A DNA stretch of 64,000 nt from Nematopogon swammerdamellus (GCA_946902875.1 OX336340.1:16259566-16323565); one strand, 5' to 3'. Numbered from the stretch's first letter, positions 47,906 through 59,265 are shown. Program-made: numbers and translations. Notes: generated by a model not told the origin, from the letters alone.

Positions 47906-47958
47906 TAGGTACTCACTGCGCGGGGCTAGGCAGCCTAGCCCCGCGCAGTGAGTACCTA
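47906..47958. repeat. Perfect 53-nt hairpin
   Basis: Two exactly complementary 25-nt arms (47906-47930 and 47934-47958) around CAG. They are GC-rich (TGCGCGGGGCTAGG). No wider terminal repeats. It could be a pre-miRNA-like or cruciform structure or a very recent inverted duplication. Confidence 0.9.
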
Positions 47959-48289
47959 GGCTTCATTTTGCAGCTTGAATACCTACATTATTTATTTTGT
48001 AATCTATATTGAAAGCGCATTGGGTAAGTCATGTATCCGGAATATCCCATGTGTGTATCAAATAATTTCCACTATTACAATCAATAATACATCTGTCTGT
48101 TTGTAACTGGCGTAACTGGTAAACTCTAAAAAGTCTGAATTGATTTATGAGCAGTTTGTGGTTGTGTTGTGGCTATCGATCTGTAAAAGAAAACACTATC
48201 AGTGATATTGTTGCGCGTTATGGCCCTCTTTGGTTCTATCTAGCTACCTGTGCTATTATATATTTCTATGTGTTATTCTGGTTATTCCC

Positions 48290-48850
48290 CTTTTTTTTAT
48301 TGCTTCCGAACTGGATGGCTCTGCCCGTGGTCGAAGCCTCAGACGCAGCCAATTTCACCGCCGAGGAGGTGCCAGTCCGGCTTGGAGGCGGACTAATGTC
48401 GCTGGGGAAAGGCTATTACCCGCGATTTGAAGATCCGTGGATTGTAAGAGTGGGGAAAGATATTCCCTGGGAGCCCGTTCCACACCTTTGCAGTGCTTTA
48501 GAGAATCGTGCAGTTCGAAGAACTCTTCTGGCGACTACAAAGGGGTGTTCCGCGAGAGTATGGCGGGTTTGGCGAAGGCGAAAAGGAGGAGGAAGGATAA
48601 GGGAAGCAAGTTCGTCAGAGCAGCGGCCATAGTAGTACCGATAAAACAGGCTCAATGACCCAACGATACGTCTGTGATTTAGAGGTTGAAGGTCCTTTGT
48701 GAGTGAGTACAGAGTCATCAATGAGGCGAATGGCTCGTCGCTGAATAGAATCCAAGGCTGAAAGAAGGTACTCGGGGGCACCCTCCCAAAGATGACTGCA
48801 ATATTCCATCACTGGTCTTATAATACTTGTGCTTAGACTGTAAGCAGTTG
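48290..48850 (-). pseudogene. LINE reverse transcriptase C-terminal remnant
   Basis: Minus-strand frames give STSIIRPVMEYCSHLWEGAP, EYLLSALDSIQRRAIRLIDD, then after frame breaks VWNGLPGNIFPHSYNPRIFK and SRV. This is the post-palm region of jockey/CR1-like ORF2. Same family as 61290-62170. The frame shifts several times, so it is dead. Confidence 0.75.
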
Positions 48851-50322
48851 GACCGGGGCGTGAAAAATCGCCGACATCGGTAAAGGATCCCTAATTTTCG
48901 AGACGCGTTGATCGCTAAGTTTCTTGTGGGTATTGTTGTTTTATTATTGACGCAATAAGTATGTCTATTCTATTCTGTGGATATACGATTAAATACTTAT
49001 AAGCTATTATTACATATCATCAGGATATTTTTCCAAAGCACTGAAGATAGCAGCTCTCAAAAATGCATGCACACTATACATTCAACTCCGAGGCATAAAC
49101 CTTCGTTGAAACACACAGAACAGCGATCGGCGGGCGGCCGTCCTCCGCCAGCTGGCCCCACCGCTCTTGCTCTGTGCTCAAACCAGACGATGCCGCGAAG
49201 TTGCGAACGAGATTATGTACGTGAAGATGGTTGTAGTTGGAATCTTTGTGATTTGAAAATGGAAGGCCTTCACTTCAGTTTGACAAGAAATACGTACTAT
49301 GACGTAATATGTACGTAATATGACTAACGTAATATAATATATAACGTATATATAATAGTAAGTATATATAACGTAATATGACGTACTCAACAACCGGATT
49401 AAGTGTTTCTAGATTAAGTGTTTCTAAAGCTCGATGTTCGTTACTTACTGCCGGGCACTGTACACATATTCGCAACACAACAATATGCAATCATCAACAA
49501 AGGCTGCAGGGAATTCCCAAAGTGTGGGCGTCACTCCGAGCACGAACTGCAACACCATTGCGGGCACACTACGAGCATTTGGGTCGTGCGCGCAGCGATC
49601 CGACGTCGATTGTCGGTTTTTCGCACAAACGGAAAGCGGAGTGCGCTGTGTGCGTGCAGTGTGGGTGGATAGTAGTGAGATTGTGATCGCCATGTTGATC
49701 GAGCGCTCGCGGTAAACTAGCGGGAACGGGTGCTCGCAGGAAGCTCGTAAGAAATTCGCTCGAGGCGTCCAAGTATGCGAAACGCTTTGCTTGATGGATG
49801 ATGTGTTGCTGCATGTGTACGCAGCTTTAGATTTCTGCGGATTAATTCGAGGCACTGTATTTTACAGGCAGGCAAGCGGCAGGGCTGAAGTTTCAATTTC
49901 AGAAATGTGCGAAACGTGGAGCTCCGTGAGCTTTAAAGCTTTCGGGCTGAAGATTATCTGCAACCCCGCGGCCGCGGGCGGGTGCTTGTGAGGAAATGCT
50001 AATAAAAGAATAAATGGAATTCCCTCATAATTCTGAAAACAATTTGTCCGGAAGAGTGCGTCACAGCGAGAAGTGACGATTGAAATGAAGCGCCGATACA
50101 ATTTTTATGAAGAGCTAGCGCCACCGAGTACCACACTTTGTCAAATAATTTAAAAAGATAGAGGAGGCATAATTCATCCATCGAGCAGGCTAAAAGTGGT
50201 GAACACTAAGATGAAATTGCAAAATACTTGTACTCAATAGGCGTCTTAATTATTTGTGTAGATTATGTCGGGCACGAATTAAATACATAGTACGGAATAC
50301 ACGTAATTATCAATTGAAATGA
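48851..50322. other. Unassigned; possible promoter near 49.6 kb
   Basis: A quarter copy of the hairpin MITE lies at about 49410-49462 (TTTCTAAAGCTCGATGTTCG, CTGCCGGGCACTGTAC). A GC-balanced stretch at about 49550-49740 has GTGCAGTGTGGG (initiator-like) and an ATG with a GCGGTAAAC donor-like end; evidence for a real exon is weak. Confidence 0.3.
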
Positions 50323-50415
50323 AATGAAAATATACTTTATTGAACAAAGCGGAGAAAAGGCGGACTTAACGCCTAGAGGCATTCTCTACCAGTCATGCCT
50401 GATGGGTAGTGCGAA
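50323..50415 (-). repeat. Retroelement 3' tail (TTTATTG family)
   Basis: TACTTTATTGAACAAAGCGG, GGCATTCTCTACCAGTCATG, matching 2425-2520. Confidence 0.6.
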
Positions 50416-50629
50416 AAATTAAGAACATATAAAACATAAAAACAATTTATATTTGTACTTACATTTAACATATAATTCGTTAGTTACAGGTTAAAAGGTA
50501 TACAAATATATACATATATAGATCAGATAGATCAGTTCTATCGGTAGATTTTTATACACTGTACTGATATCTCGAATGATATTAAGTAGAAGATAAAAGC
50601 TACCAAGGAGTCAAATGTTCTAAAACGCC
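50416..50629. other. No recognisable feature
   Basis: AT-rich with TATACATATATA runs. Confidence 0.4.
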
Positions 50630-50825
50630 TTACACACAGACAGTTTTCCCCGGGGGCGGGCGGCGCGGAGGCGGCGGCGGCGGCGGAGGGCGGGGCGGCG
50701 ACACGCCGACTTGCTTACACACGCGCTGTGGCGCGCTATTCTTGTGTAAATTTTACCCCCTCCGTGCATTCATCCCCGCCACCTCCAATTTTCCCAAGGG
50801 AAAAAAGAAAGTGTGTAAGGGGGTT
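50630..50825. repeat. GC-rich segment with TTACACAC inverted ends
   Basis: CGCCTTACACACAGACAGTT on the left and AGTGTGTAAGGGGG on the right are inverted; a second TTACACACGCGC lies inside. A GGCGGCGGCGG run is at about 50660-50700. May be a MITE or a promoter-like island. Confidence 0.35.
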
Positions 50826-51569
50826 TTAACATGTCGGAACATTTTTGTAACGAAGGTAATTCGGGATTGTAGGTAACATTTACACAAATATTTTTGCGAA
50901 ATGAATAAGGAACCTATTGGAAATGACGTACCGTAACATTTCACGCTCTGTTTTGACGTATATTCGGATATGCTGGCACCTTAATAGTGATACACTTTAT
51001 GTTTATAATATATCAAAGAAAAAGACGAACTTGGAGGTGAACATCTCAAATTTGAATGTAGAGCCCCGTATTCAAGACAACAACGTTCACTTATGTGCGA
51101 ATAACTCAAAACAATACAATATAACATTTAAATTATATAATATTTTGGACGAGGTAGGTGTTCATGCTGTAACACGTACGAAAATGTGAGTCTAAATTGT
51201 TTATAATTTTAGTTTTTGAGATTTTTTTATTATACTTAGGTCACTGTATTCTGATCAAATTGTGTTTAATAAAATGTCTTAAATACTTACAAAAAATACT
51301 ATACCTCACATACACACACTACGCACCACACCCCACAACAACACACCACAAAACACCACACCTCACACACCTTTAGACACCTAAGTTTATGCCCTACGCT
51401 AACATAAATAAAAAAACCAATCAGGGAAACATGTAATTCGCCATACTTTAGGCATAAAAAAAAAGTGTATCAATATTGTGAATGGCTGTATGTTTTCTAA
51501 TATAAATAAATAAATAAATAAATAAATACCTACATGAATACAATATAGATCAAGTACATCGGTGTAAAG
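50826..51569. other. AT-rich, ends in an AAAT tail
   Basis: A CACCACA-rich patch at about 51325-51375 and (AAAT)n at about 51503-51527, probably the tail of a plus-strand retroelement. Confidence 0.35.
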
Positions 51570-51672
51570 TAATGGTTATCCGTACCGCTGAAGACCGGGA
51601 GGCGGGAGGACCGTAGGAAAACTTTAGAGGCGTATGTCCAGCAGTGGACGCATACACGCTGACTGACTGACC
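51570..51672 (+). mobile_element. LINE ORF C-terminus (EAYVQQ family)
   Basis: Plus-strand frame ends RRKTLEAYVQQWTHTR, stop, GACTGACTGAC. Same family as 38285-38520. Confidence 0.6.
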
Positions 51673-51903
51673 CGCACACATGCGAAAATAACTTAACTAT
51701 GTCATGTCATTGTCAAATGAGTGAGTGTAGAGCTCACACATTTGTAATAATAACAAAAGAGGAACATTTAGTTTCATCTACTGTTAGAGCGATATAAAAC
51801 TAAAACGTTTGCTGTTGGTACTCGAGCAACGAGTGAACGCGCGACGTAAAAGCGTCGCAGTACTAAGAAATAGGTTGGAGGGTGATGCAGTGATCGCTCG
51901 AGC

Positions 51904-51911
51904 TCACACAG
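51904..51911. repeat. Left target duplication of hAT element
   Basis: TCACACAG, exact copy at 52631-52638. Confidence 0.85.
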
Positions 51912-52630
51912 CAGTGTGACCAGATTCAGTATTTTAATACTTTTTCAGTATATTTTGACGATTTTTTTGACCATCAGTATTTTTATAGGTATATTACTGA
52001 AAGTTAGTATTTTTTAGTATATTTAGCATAAAATTACATTTTCATGGTAAACACTGGACGCAATCGTCCCCACGAACTTCGCTTCTATCTTCTGCCGCGA
52101 ACATCGGCATTATGGGAGGGAATTTCCCGAAAATTGTTTCACTTTGTGTGGTCATAGAGCAACACAGGTAGGTTCCCGCCGATCCTTTGTTATCGATTAT
52201 AGATTAAAGAGCCCTAAAACTTGATCGCAAAGTAAATCATTTGTTACAATCCTCAAGTACTGGCTCACCCCTTTTTTGTGAGCAATTTTGGGTGGAAGTT
52301 GGAAAAATTTCTTATACCCGTGTCCAAAGCTGCATGCGAGCGCATATTCTCAAAGATAAATTTAATAATAACCGAGCAAAGAAACAGACCTAACAATAAA
52401 AATGTATCGGCAGTTTTAAAACAAAGCAAGATGAAGGATGTTGTATACATTTTAATCCTTCGAAAATAATGTTGAAGTAAAATTCGAACATTTATAATGA
52501 TGATGATGAGTAAAACATTTTATGAAAATCGGTATTTTTATTGGTTTATTTGACCTGTCATAGAAAGTATATTTTAGTATTTTTTCAAGGTGGCAACGGT
52601 ATTTTCGTAAAAATTAATCTGGTCACACTG
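51912..52630 (+). mobile_element. hAT element with intact ends, 719 bp
   Basis: 15-bp exact inverted ends CAGTGTGACCAGATT (51912-51926 and 52616-52630) flanked by an 8-bp duplication, both hAT hallmarks. Inside is the C-terminal part of a hAT transposase on the plus strand. Subterminal sequence is rich in AGTATTTT words on both sides, as for transposase-binding repeats. Confidence 0.9.
52265..52470 (+). pseudogene. hAT transposase C-terminal (dimerisation) remnant
   Basis: Open frame with FGWKLEKFLIPVSKAACERI, FSKINLIITEQRNRPNNKNV and SAVLKQSK. It matches the hAT dimerisation domain, which typically reads as a Pro-x-Ser, two to four residues, then ER.FS and a K.RNR stretch. The upstream DDE catalytic regions are gone and stops interrupt the preceding frame, so the element is non-autonomous. 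Confidence 0.8.
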
Positions 52631-52638
52631 TCACACAG
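52631..52638. repeat. Right target duplication of hAT element
   Basis: TCACACAG, matching 51904-51911. Confidence 0.85.
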
Positions 52639-53072
52639 GCTTCCGACAATAATGTTGGCGGCTCACGGTACGGCTGCTGATGTCATCAAAGAACATCATC
52701 AATATTTGATTCACACTATCTACATTTACCTATGTGAACAGTTATACGGAAATATTGAGCGCGTGAAACCCGTGTAGAGGGTTTGTGCAGTTGAGCCAGT
52801 TGGCCGTATGCGGCGCGACTACACCACAGCGGCTAACTTGGCGTCTCGGGTACGCAGGAAGGAAGTGACATTACTCAGACTGGAAATAGACTTGTCGCGG
52901 ATGGAGCTAGCCGAGTCAGACGGGCGGACAAAGGGAAGTGTGCAGCTAATTTAGAGAGTCGCGTGTGGAGCAAGCCGAGCTTTGCGAAATCACACTTTAT
53001 GAAAAAAAAATCATCTCGAAAATGTATACTCTCGCAATGGAACTTTTTTTGTTAGGTTAGGTTAGGTTCTTC
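52639..53072. other. Unassigned
   Basis: GC-balanced sequence at about 52780-52990 without a convincing exon. Three TTAGG-type units (GTTAGGTTAGGTTAGG) at about 53053-53068 abut the SINE-B copy. Confidence 0.35.
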
Positions 53073-53297
53073 TTATATTACTAGGTGGTAGGGTTTAACC
53101 CGCCGGGTTGGTACCACCGCACTGAAAGGTCGGTCGAAACGGCTATGTAAAGCGTGTGTGTTTTACGTCCAGTTCAGTGTAGCCGGCACGACCGAAGGGA
53201 AGCACTGAGGTGGCACCAAGTTCACCCGGTGTTATGGGTTGACATCACGGATGTTGTAGGTGATGTAGCCAACCATGCCAGTTTCCATAAAAAATAA
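53073..53297 (+). mobile_element. SINE-B, long copy
   Basis: Same extent as 37608-37838: TATTACTAGGTGGTAGGG, AACCCGCCGGGTTGGTACCA, CAGTTCAGTGTAGCCGGCAC, GTTCACCCGGTGTTATGGG and the tail CAGTTTCCATAAAAAATAA. Confidence 0.8.
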
Positions 53298-54917
53298 TAG
53301 GTAGTTAGGTAGTAGAAAACTGTTGAACTAGATACATCTAGCGAAAGTGTAGTAGCGTCGTTATTTTCATCGATAAATTCCTCGTCGTATACTTTAGTGT
53401 TGCCATAGCGAAAAAATATTTAAAAATATTTTTAATCCACGTTTCTTATAAATGTAATTCCGTCTTCACTCAGTCAAGAGGAAATATGTAGATAGCAGGG
53501 CGGGTGGAGTCGCATCCGATCGCAATGAGGCGCGCATAAGCGACCTCTGCGTCACTCTACATACTATAAGATAGCCTGAAGTCCTGATGCTAATTCTGTT
53601 AATTCATTGAATTTCAATTCTTTAAATGTGAAATACGTTTTGTTTCACAGGCAGTAACCGAAAAGTCCTTCCAACACCAGATATGAATGAATGACCGCGG
53701 TTCTTCCTGAAGAAATAAATTTAGTTTTGTCATTTATTTGAAACAATAACGTAGGTAAATAAAGCGTAAACTTTCACATTATTGGGAAGCGTATTTGCGT
53801 GGAAAACGAGCGCACTTACTCAGTCCGTTAGCTAGTTAAAATGCAGGGGTAGTTTATAATTTTACCATAAGGCGAGTTCAGGGTTCTGCATTGATCGACT
53901 ACTGTTGATGTTGACAGTGAACTGAAGACATCATCATTGTCATCATAATATCATTTCACGAGAGAGGAAGCAGGAGCAATATCGTTAAAACTCCCCTTAT
54001 CTCCTACCTTTCCCGACTTCAGGTAACAAATCTTTAATTTAGTGAAACTTGTAAACTTCTAAGGCGCGACATTTATCTCAAAACAAGTCCGCTAACATTA
54101 TTTATTAATTCTAACTAAAATGTTATTGTACCTGACCGCTGTTTAACAAACTTATGGATATGAACTGAAATATCGTTTTAGACAAAGGCTGAAAGAACAC
54201 CCGTTCCTTGTGAACGCCGAAAACTTGTGATTCAAGGGAGAGATATGTACATAGGTATATTTGCGCCTTAAGAAAAGTACGTAAATTCCACACCGAAACA
54301 TCGCGTCGTATTTTCGATAACCGACTTTGCGGCAAGGAACTGAAGACGATTTTCCAATGGAAGCAATCATATAACTCTTGTAAGAGAGACCTTTAACATT
54401 TTAAGAGGATTATAAACATTGGATTTGGACGTAGGCTCGTTAATCAGATGGGAAGATAAGCTTGAGGCTTTGTTAACTGTACCTGCGCTGGATTTTCGTG
54501 ATGTCTCAAAATAAAGTGCTACAAGATTAACTTGTCTGTAATGTTTGCGAAAGTTTCAAAATTTTATCAGAATTATTAAATTGTAAATTATATCTCAAGT
54601 TTAACATTTACGACTACTTTCAGACTCATCAAACTTTTTCTAGGACATTTCACATTACATTTTTGTAAGGCACTTAAGATTAGAAAAGTTGGTAAATCGA
54701 ATGTCCCATTAATTCTGTACTTTTGACTTAGCGGTTGCATCGGACATGCAAAGGCAATATCTACTAAAAGCTCTGGGGTTTCTTAACACTACAGTCCACA
54801 CTACTGCACTCTGTAACAAAGTGTAACAAGCAGAACCGCTCAGCTCTGCTGCCAACGAACAGAAGCAATCAAGAAAGTTGCCGGCTCGTTAAGCAGCAAG
54901 AGCGAAGCGGACAGGTG
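53298..54917. other. No recognisable gene
   Basis: AT-rich, short frames only. Confidence 0.4.
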
Positions 54918-55154
54918 ACTTACCGGTGTTCCTGTGTCTCTAACTAGACATCGTTGCGCCCATTTTCCGTTTCCTATACTTTCTGCACACAGAAACAACA
55001 TCCAAACTGCACTATAAACACCACTCAGACATCGAGCAACATCGAATTCCGCCTCTGCCCGTATACGCAAACACGACTGACCCGTTCGGACTTTGCGGCG
55101 AACCCACGAGTCTGGGTCACTCTCGATATAGAACGAGTTAAATGGGTCGCTCAT
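54918..55154 (-). promoter_or_regulatory. Possible first exon or promoter, minus strand
   Basis: On the minus strand the GC-rich island (55180-55790) is followed by GGGTCAGTCGTG, an arthropod-type TCAGT initiator at about 55075-55082, and about 150 nt later by ACACCG|GTAAGTCACC, a strong donor at about 54926. A frame from an ATG at 55154 stays open to the donor (MSDPFNSFYIESDPDSWVRR...). I do not recognise that peptide. It could be a 5' UTR exon of a downstream minus-strand gene, or an alternative promoter of canoe. Weak evidence. Confidence 0.3.
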
Positions 55155-55179
55155 TTATTTGATTTGAATTAGGAATTCC

Positions 55180-55790
55180 AAGTTGAAGGACCAGCAGCGG
55201 CGAGCGCGAGGCGAGACGGACCGGCCGACCGCCTCGTCCGCTGCACAACTGCAGACGAAAGTACGTCGAAACCCGTTTCATCGATTCGCCGAAAACGAAA
55301 GTGGAACAACGACTACGGAGAAAGGTCAGAACGTCGCCGGCTACTTCTAGTACTACTTCATGCAACGCATGCTTCTGTTTACTGTGGAGGGCGGGAGGCG
55401 GGAGGGCACCGAGCGTCGCGCGGAGGAGGCGAGGACGCGACTTCAACTTTGTTTGAGGAACGGGTTTCGAGATTGCGGCCGGTCGAGGTTTCGATGCGAG
55501 CGGCGGCAGCGGGCGGGGGCATGCAAATGCGGTTCTCGCAAGTCCAAGGATGGTAACTGACTTACGGCGAATGCCCCAGTCCATGTCGGAAGCCGAGGCC
55601 GAGACGCCCGCTCAGTGCGGCGGCCGCGCGGCGACTGTCAATCCTACTGCGAATTCGCTGAGCCAGCGGCGCGCCTTCCCCGCCGCCGCCGCGCCGCCGC
55701 GGTCGGGAGCTTCGCAACTTCCCAACTTTTGCCCGCATTCGCGAAAACTATGTTGACTGGTCTACTTTGTCTGTGAAGCGGCGCGCGGCT
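55180..55790. promoter_or_regulatory. GC-rich island
   Basis: The longest GC-rich block in the window, with GCCGCCGCGCCGCCGCGG and GGGCGGGGGCATGC words. Both strands have long low-complexity frames, a by-product of GC richness. A promoter or untranslated first exon is plausible. Confidence 0.35.
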
Positions 55791-56150
55791 GTGCCGCGCA
55801 ACCTCACGAGATCAATTTGTGGAAATTAGTCTAATCTCGCGGCGGACGTGACGGCGTTTTAGGAAGTTTTGGCAGATCCGGGCTCAAATGAGACAAAGGA
55901 GAGCTCTTTCACGTCCAAGCAGCCGTGAAATCGAGCCGTGCTGTCGTCGGTTCGACTATTTTTCAGAGCTTTGGGGTTGAATCGCGAGCATTTTCTGTGC
56001 GAGTTGAATAATTCATCGCAAAGCGCTTTAGAAATCTAAATTCGCGGCAGAATCGTTTTAGCGTCAAGACTGGTGTCCTATTTGTACTAATTCATTACCA
56101 CAATTAATAATCCTATATTTTGATATTGAGGGCCAATTATCGTTTCCATA
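55791..56150. other. No recognisable feature
   Basis: GC-balanced flank of the island; no supported exon. Confidence 0.35.
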
Positions 56151-56158
56151 CGATATGC

Positions 56159-56481
56159 CAGTGGTGCCCAAACGGTCGATCGCGATCGACCGGTCGATCG
56201 CAAGAGGCTTTTAGGTCGATCGCTTAAAATATGTAGAGCAAGAAATGACTCGTAGAAACATGAAGGAATTCATAATATTTGATGTGATTTAACATTTTCC
56301 GGGTGGTGTCGTCTTCCACAAGGACCGCAATAGTAACAAATATAAAGGATGTAGTGTTTTCAATTCAAACAAATATTACTACAAATTATTTAACAACGAA
56401 AACCTTTGGTACAAGTGTCGATCTCACAATCTTTAATTTTTTGTAGGTAGATCTTCATAGAAAAATTTATGGGCACCACTG
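56159..56481. mobile_element. hAT-type MITE with perfect target duplication, 323 bp
   Basis: Ends CAGTGGTGCCCA and TGGGCACCACTG are exact inverted repeats, flanked by CGATATGC on both sides (56151-56158 and 56482-56489). The 8-bp duplication plus CAG...CTG ends fit hAT. The left subterminal part has nested GGTCGATCGC palindromes at about 56177-56225. No transposase frame. Confidence 0.9.
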
Positions 56482-56517
56482 CGATATGCTAAGCAGAGAC
56501 TGCTAATGCAGTCAAGG

Positions 56518-57045
56518 GCGCCGACTTTTAGAAATCCTTGTGGGTGCTCATGCAATTTTTTTTTTTTACTTTAGCTACTTGTTTGAAACGATATAGAAGA
56601 GAAGAAAAGAAGATAAGTATAAAATCCTAGATTGAACAATCATCATCAGCGTGTTGCCGTCCGCTGCTGGATATACGCTTTTCCAATTTTTCTCTAATTC
56701 TCCAGGCACCCGGCAGTATGTATCGTAAAACTTTCGCACAATGTTTTGTATTTCACGCCGCATTTACATATTTGTATCAATGTACCTACGCATGTAGTGC
56801 TCCTATATTCTATTGAATTGTATAGAATAATATAGGAATACTATAACATTCGCTATTCGCCGCGCCACTCGTGTGAATGTGTAAATGCGGCCGCTCAACG
56901 GCTTGTAGGAAGGAAATCAGGCACTTTTATCGTAGCTCAAATCCGATTACTGATCAGTTTTTATATCTATCGTCGTGGGTGCTCCGCACCCACCACTCAT
57001 CGCTCGTGGGTGCTGGAGCCCCCGAGCACCCACGTAGTCGGCGCT
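56518..57045. repeat. Inverted pair of GGCGCCGACT repeats
   Basis: GGCGCCGACTTTT...GTGGGTGCTC at 56518-56549 is inverted at about 56990-57045 as GAGCACCCACGTAGTCGGCGC. (Key part of the last word: CACCCACGTAGTCGG.) The right side also has a local palindrome, GTGGGTGCTCCGCACCCACC. May be one element or two copies. Confidence 0.5.
56630..56720 (-). mobile_element. LINE 3' end (EAYVQQ family)
   Basis: Minus-strand frame RKIGKAYIQQRTATR, stop, then (TGA)n, a diverged copy of the 38285-38520 C-terminus. Confidence 0.55.
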
Positions 57046-58231
57046 CGTTTATCAAAGCGCGAGCCAGGCAGCGCCACATCCTAATAAATAAATAGAAGTT
57101 TCTACGGGCGACCGGCATGGCAGCGGCGGCGGCGGCGCTGCGCGGCGGCCGTGTAACTTACGTCAATATATGAATATCCTTATATCTCGAGAACCACTTT
57201 ATCGCTTCACATACGGTTTTCACTATTATACATTCTGTCACTTCTCAAGATGGTTTTAGGCTATGTATGAATCATAACGCTACGTCACCGGCGGCCTGAG
57301 CTGTGAGCAAAAATGCGTTACCTTAGTTAGACGAATCATTAAGTCTGCGTAAGATTAAAAATGCAAAGAGAGAGGACGACAGTGCTGTTATCTGAGCACT
57401 CAGACGTAAATCACCATTAGGAGGTAGGCGGAGTCAGTCGCAGATGGAACGCTTTGAGTTTCAGCTCGATCGAATACTTTAATTTAATTAGAGTATGGCG
57501 TGGGCGCCTCCTGCCAAGTGTTCCAAGTTACTTCGAATTGTCTCCTTCGAGCTTCGAGTCGCACACCCTCCGAAGCCTTGAGGCCGACTTTATATACGCC
57601 CGTTTCTCCTCCTTCGAGTTCCGATTCCTACTAGGAATTTCTTTAATTTGAATTTCGGGCAAATGTGAGAGTTTATTAGAGCCGAAATTAATCATATGGA
57701 GTGAATCCGAAGTGAAGTCAAGACTTAAGTTTTGAGATCTGATATGGAGATTAGATTTTTCGATCAAACTAAATTAAGCAAAATAGGATATTTTACGAAT
57801 TTTCATGGGCCTATTTCCAGGCTGAAGCATCAAAATAGAAAGTCGTTCAGCGAGGTAATACTACCTCCAAAATCAGCTAATAATAAATTGTTAATTTGTT
57901 CTCCAGAAGACTCCTCAAGTTCTTCCCAGTTTGAACTAATGACGCGGATAAACCACAATGTGGCCCAATCTGTTTTCAGGCGAGACTGCTTGGATAATCT
58001 AATTTTCATGTTCATTGAGAGTCTTCCAAAACTGTGCGTGCTCCGACTCCGACTGAAACTGAGGTACTGCGGCGAGCGCGACACGACATTGTTTAATGCT
58101 ATGAAATGTAAATCACGTCCGCTAGAAAGAACCTTGACTTTTGTCTCCTTGGAATCGTAGTAGAAATTCGGCCAAAGAAAGAAGAAAAACATTTCAAATT
58201 CAAAACACGACAAAGTAAAAATTCTAAAATT
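57046..58231. other. No recognisable gene
   Basis: A GGCGGCGGCGG patch at about 57122-57150 and a Helitron-like CTTATATCTCGAGAACCACTT at about 57179-57199 (core TATCTCGAGAACCAC). Overlapping frames at 57732-58213 on both strands look non-coding. Confidence 0.35.
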
Positions 58232-58512
58232 TTAAAGATACCGGTTATAGTGGTGAGCATCGAAGACCGCATGGAAGTATGGAAAGGTAAGGGCATATCG
58301 TTCACAGATGCCAATCAACGTTCTAAGTCCGCTTATTGTAGGGCACAAGAGCACCATGCCATCCGCGTAACGTAGGTTATTCACACATTCGCCGCCAATG
58401 TGATATCCAACTTGGGCGCTCTCGACGATAAGGTCATTAATGTATACGTTAAAGAGATCAGGGGATGTAAGTCCCCCCTGCCTAACACCACAGCTCAACT
58501 TAAAGGGTTCTG
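58232..58512 (-). pseudogene. Non-LTR reverse transcriptase palm fragment
   Basis: Minus-strand frame: LPEPFKLSCGVRQGGLTSPD, LFNVYINDLIVE, then ECVNNLRYADGMVLLCPTIS. It is the reverse transcriptase core, with the catalytic YADD changed to YADG, so it would be inactive. The family differs from the jockey-type element. The frame is cut at 58512 by a retroelement tail. Confidence 0.75.
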
Positions 58513-58544
58513 GGAGAGATGTATGTATGTATGTAAGTATATGT

Positions 58545-58690
58545 ATGTATATATTATTTATTGAATTGAACACCACTTTATAAAAATCTGGTACAACAGG
58601 CGAGCTTAATGCCGCGAGGCATTCTATTCTAACTAACCTTTGGGATGTGGGAGAAGTACATGCAAGCGAACAAGAATAGTTTTTTAGAGA
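58545..58690 (-). repeat. Retroelement 3' tail (TTTATTG family)
   Basis: TTTATTGAATTGAACACCAC, GAGCTTAATGCCGCGAGGCA, TTCTATTCTAACTAACC, matching 5694-5838. A TATG-rich run flanks it at 58520-58550, and it separates the RT fragment from unrelated sequence. Confidence 0.65.
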
Positions 58691-58984
58691 TGTGCCCCCT
58701 CTCACAACATTAGTTTGGCCATCATACTAATGCCTGAACAGATCGGTTATGCTATGTAAGTATGTCTTTAAGAACATCCGATTTACGCAGCTTACTCCAC
58801 AGGATGTTATAGAGCTCACTGCGTCAAACGCACATATAAAATTTTTTATAGACAAAGAACATTAGGTAAGAACAACGCACGAGTACGCAAATACAAGATT
58901 AACATATAATTTATGAAAAAAATTCTAATATATAAATTGTAATAGCAAAAAAATTGCCATATTATTATGGCAATTATTGATCCA
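58691..58984. other. No recognisable feature
   Basis: AT-rich. Confidence 0.4.
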
Positions 58985-59265
58985 CTAGCTTTTTACACGC
59001 AGCTTCGCTCACGGCGTTTCTCTCTGTCTCTCTCCCTCCTTGCATCCAATTTTCATTTTGAATTTTCATTCTAACTTAAAGAATGACGGACTTTCCATAC
59101 AAACATTCGTCCCTTATTTTACACCCTTGTTTATAGGGGTGTATTTATTTTCAAAAATCCTTTCTTAGTGCTCACCTACTTAATATAAAGAACTCCTATG
59201 CAAAATTTCTTCCTTCTTGACCCACCGGTTCAGGCTGTGCGATGTCTGACAGTCAGTCAGTGTTA
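58985..59265 (-). mobile_element. Helitron-like element, diverged
   Basis: CACTAGCTTTTTACACGCAG, CTTCGCTCACGGCG, CTCTCTGTCTCTCTC is a diverged version of the CTAGCTTTTGCCCGC terminus at 9757, 11507 and 15272. Confidence 0.5.

Noticed and set aside
48147..48632. 161-residue plus-strand ORF with a hydrophobic N-terminal stretch
   Set aside because: Its second half is antisense to a recognisable LINE reverse transcriptase remnant.
53053..53068. Insect telomeric TTAGG repeat
   Set aside because: Only about three units, next to a SINE; too short to indicate telomere-derived sequence.
55138..55584. 148-residue minus-strand ORF
   Set aside because: No recognisable domain; it coincides with the GC-rich island, where stop codons are rare by composition.
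57732..58213. Overlapping 142- and 127-residue ORFs on opposite strands
   Set aside because: No conserved motif, no splice support; likely chance frames.
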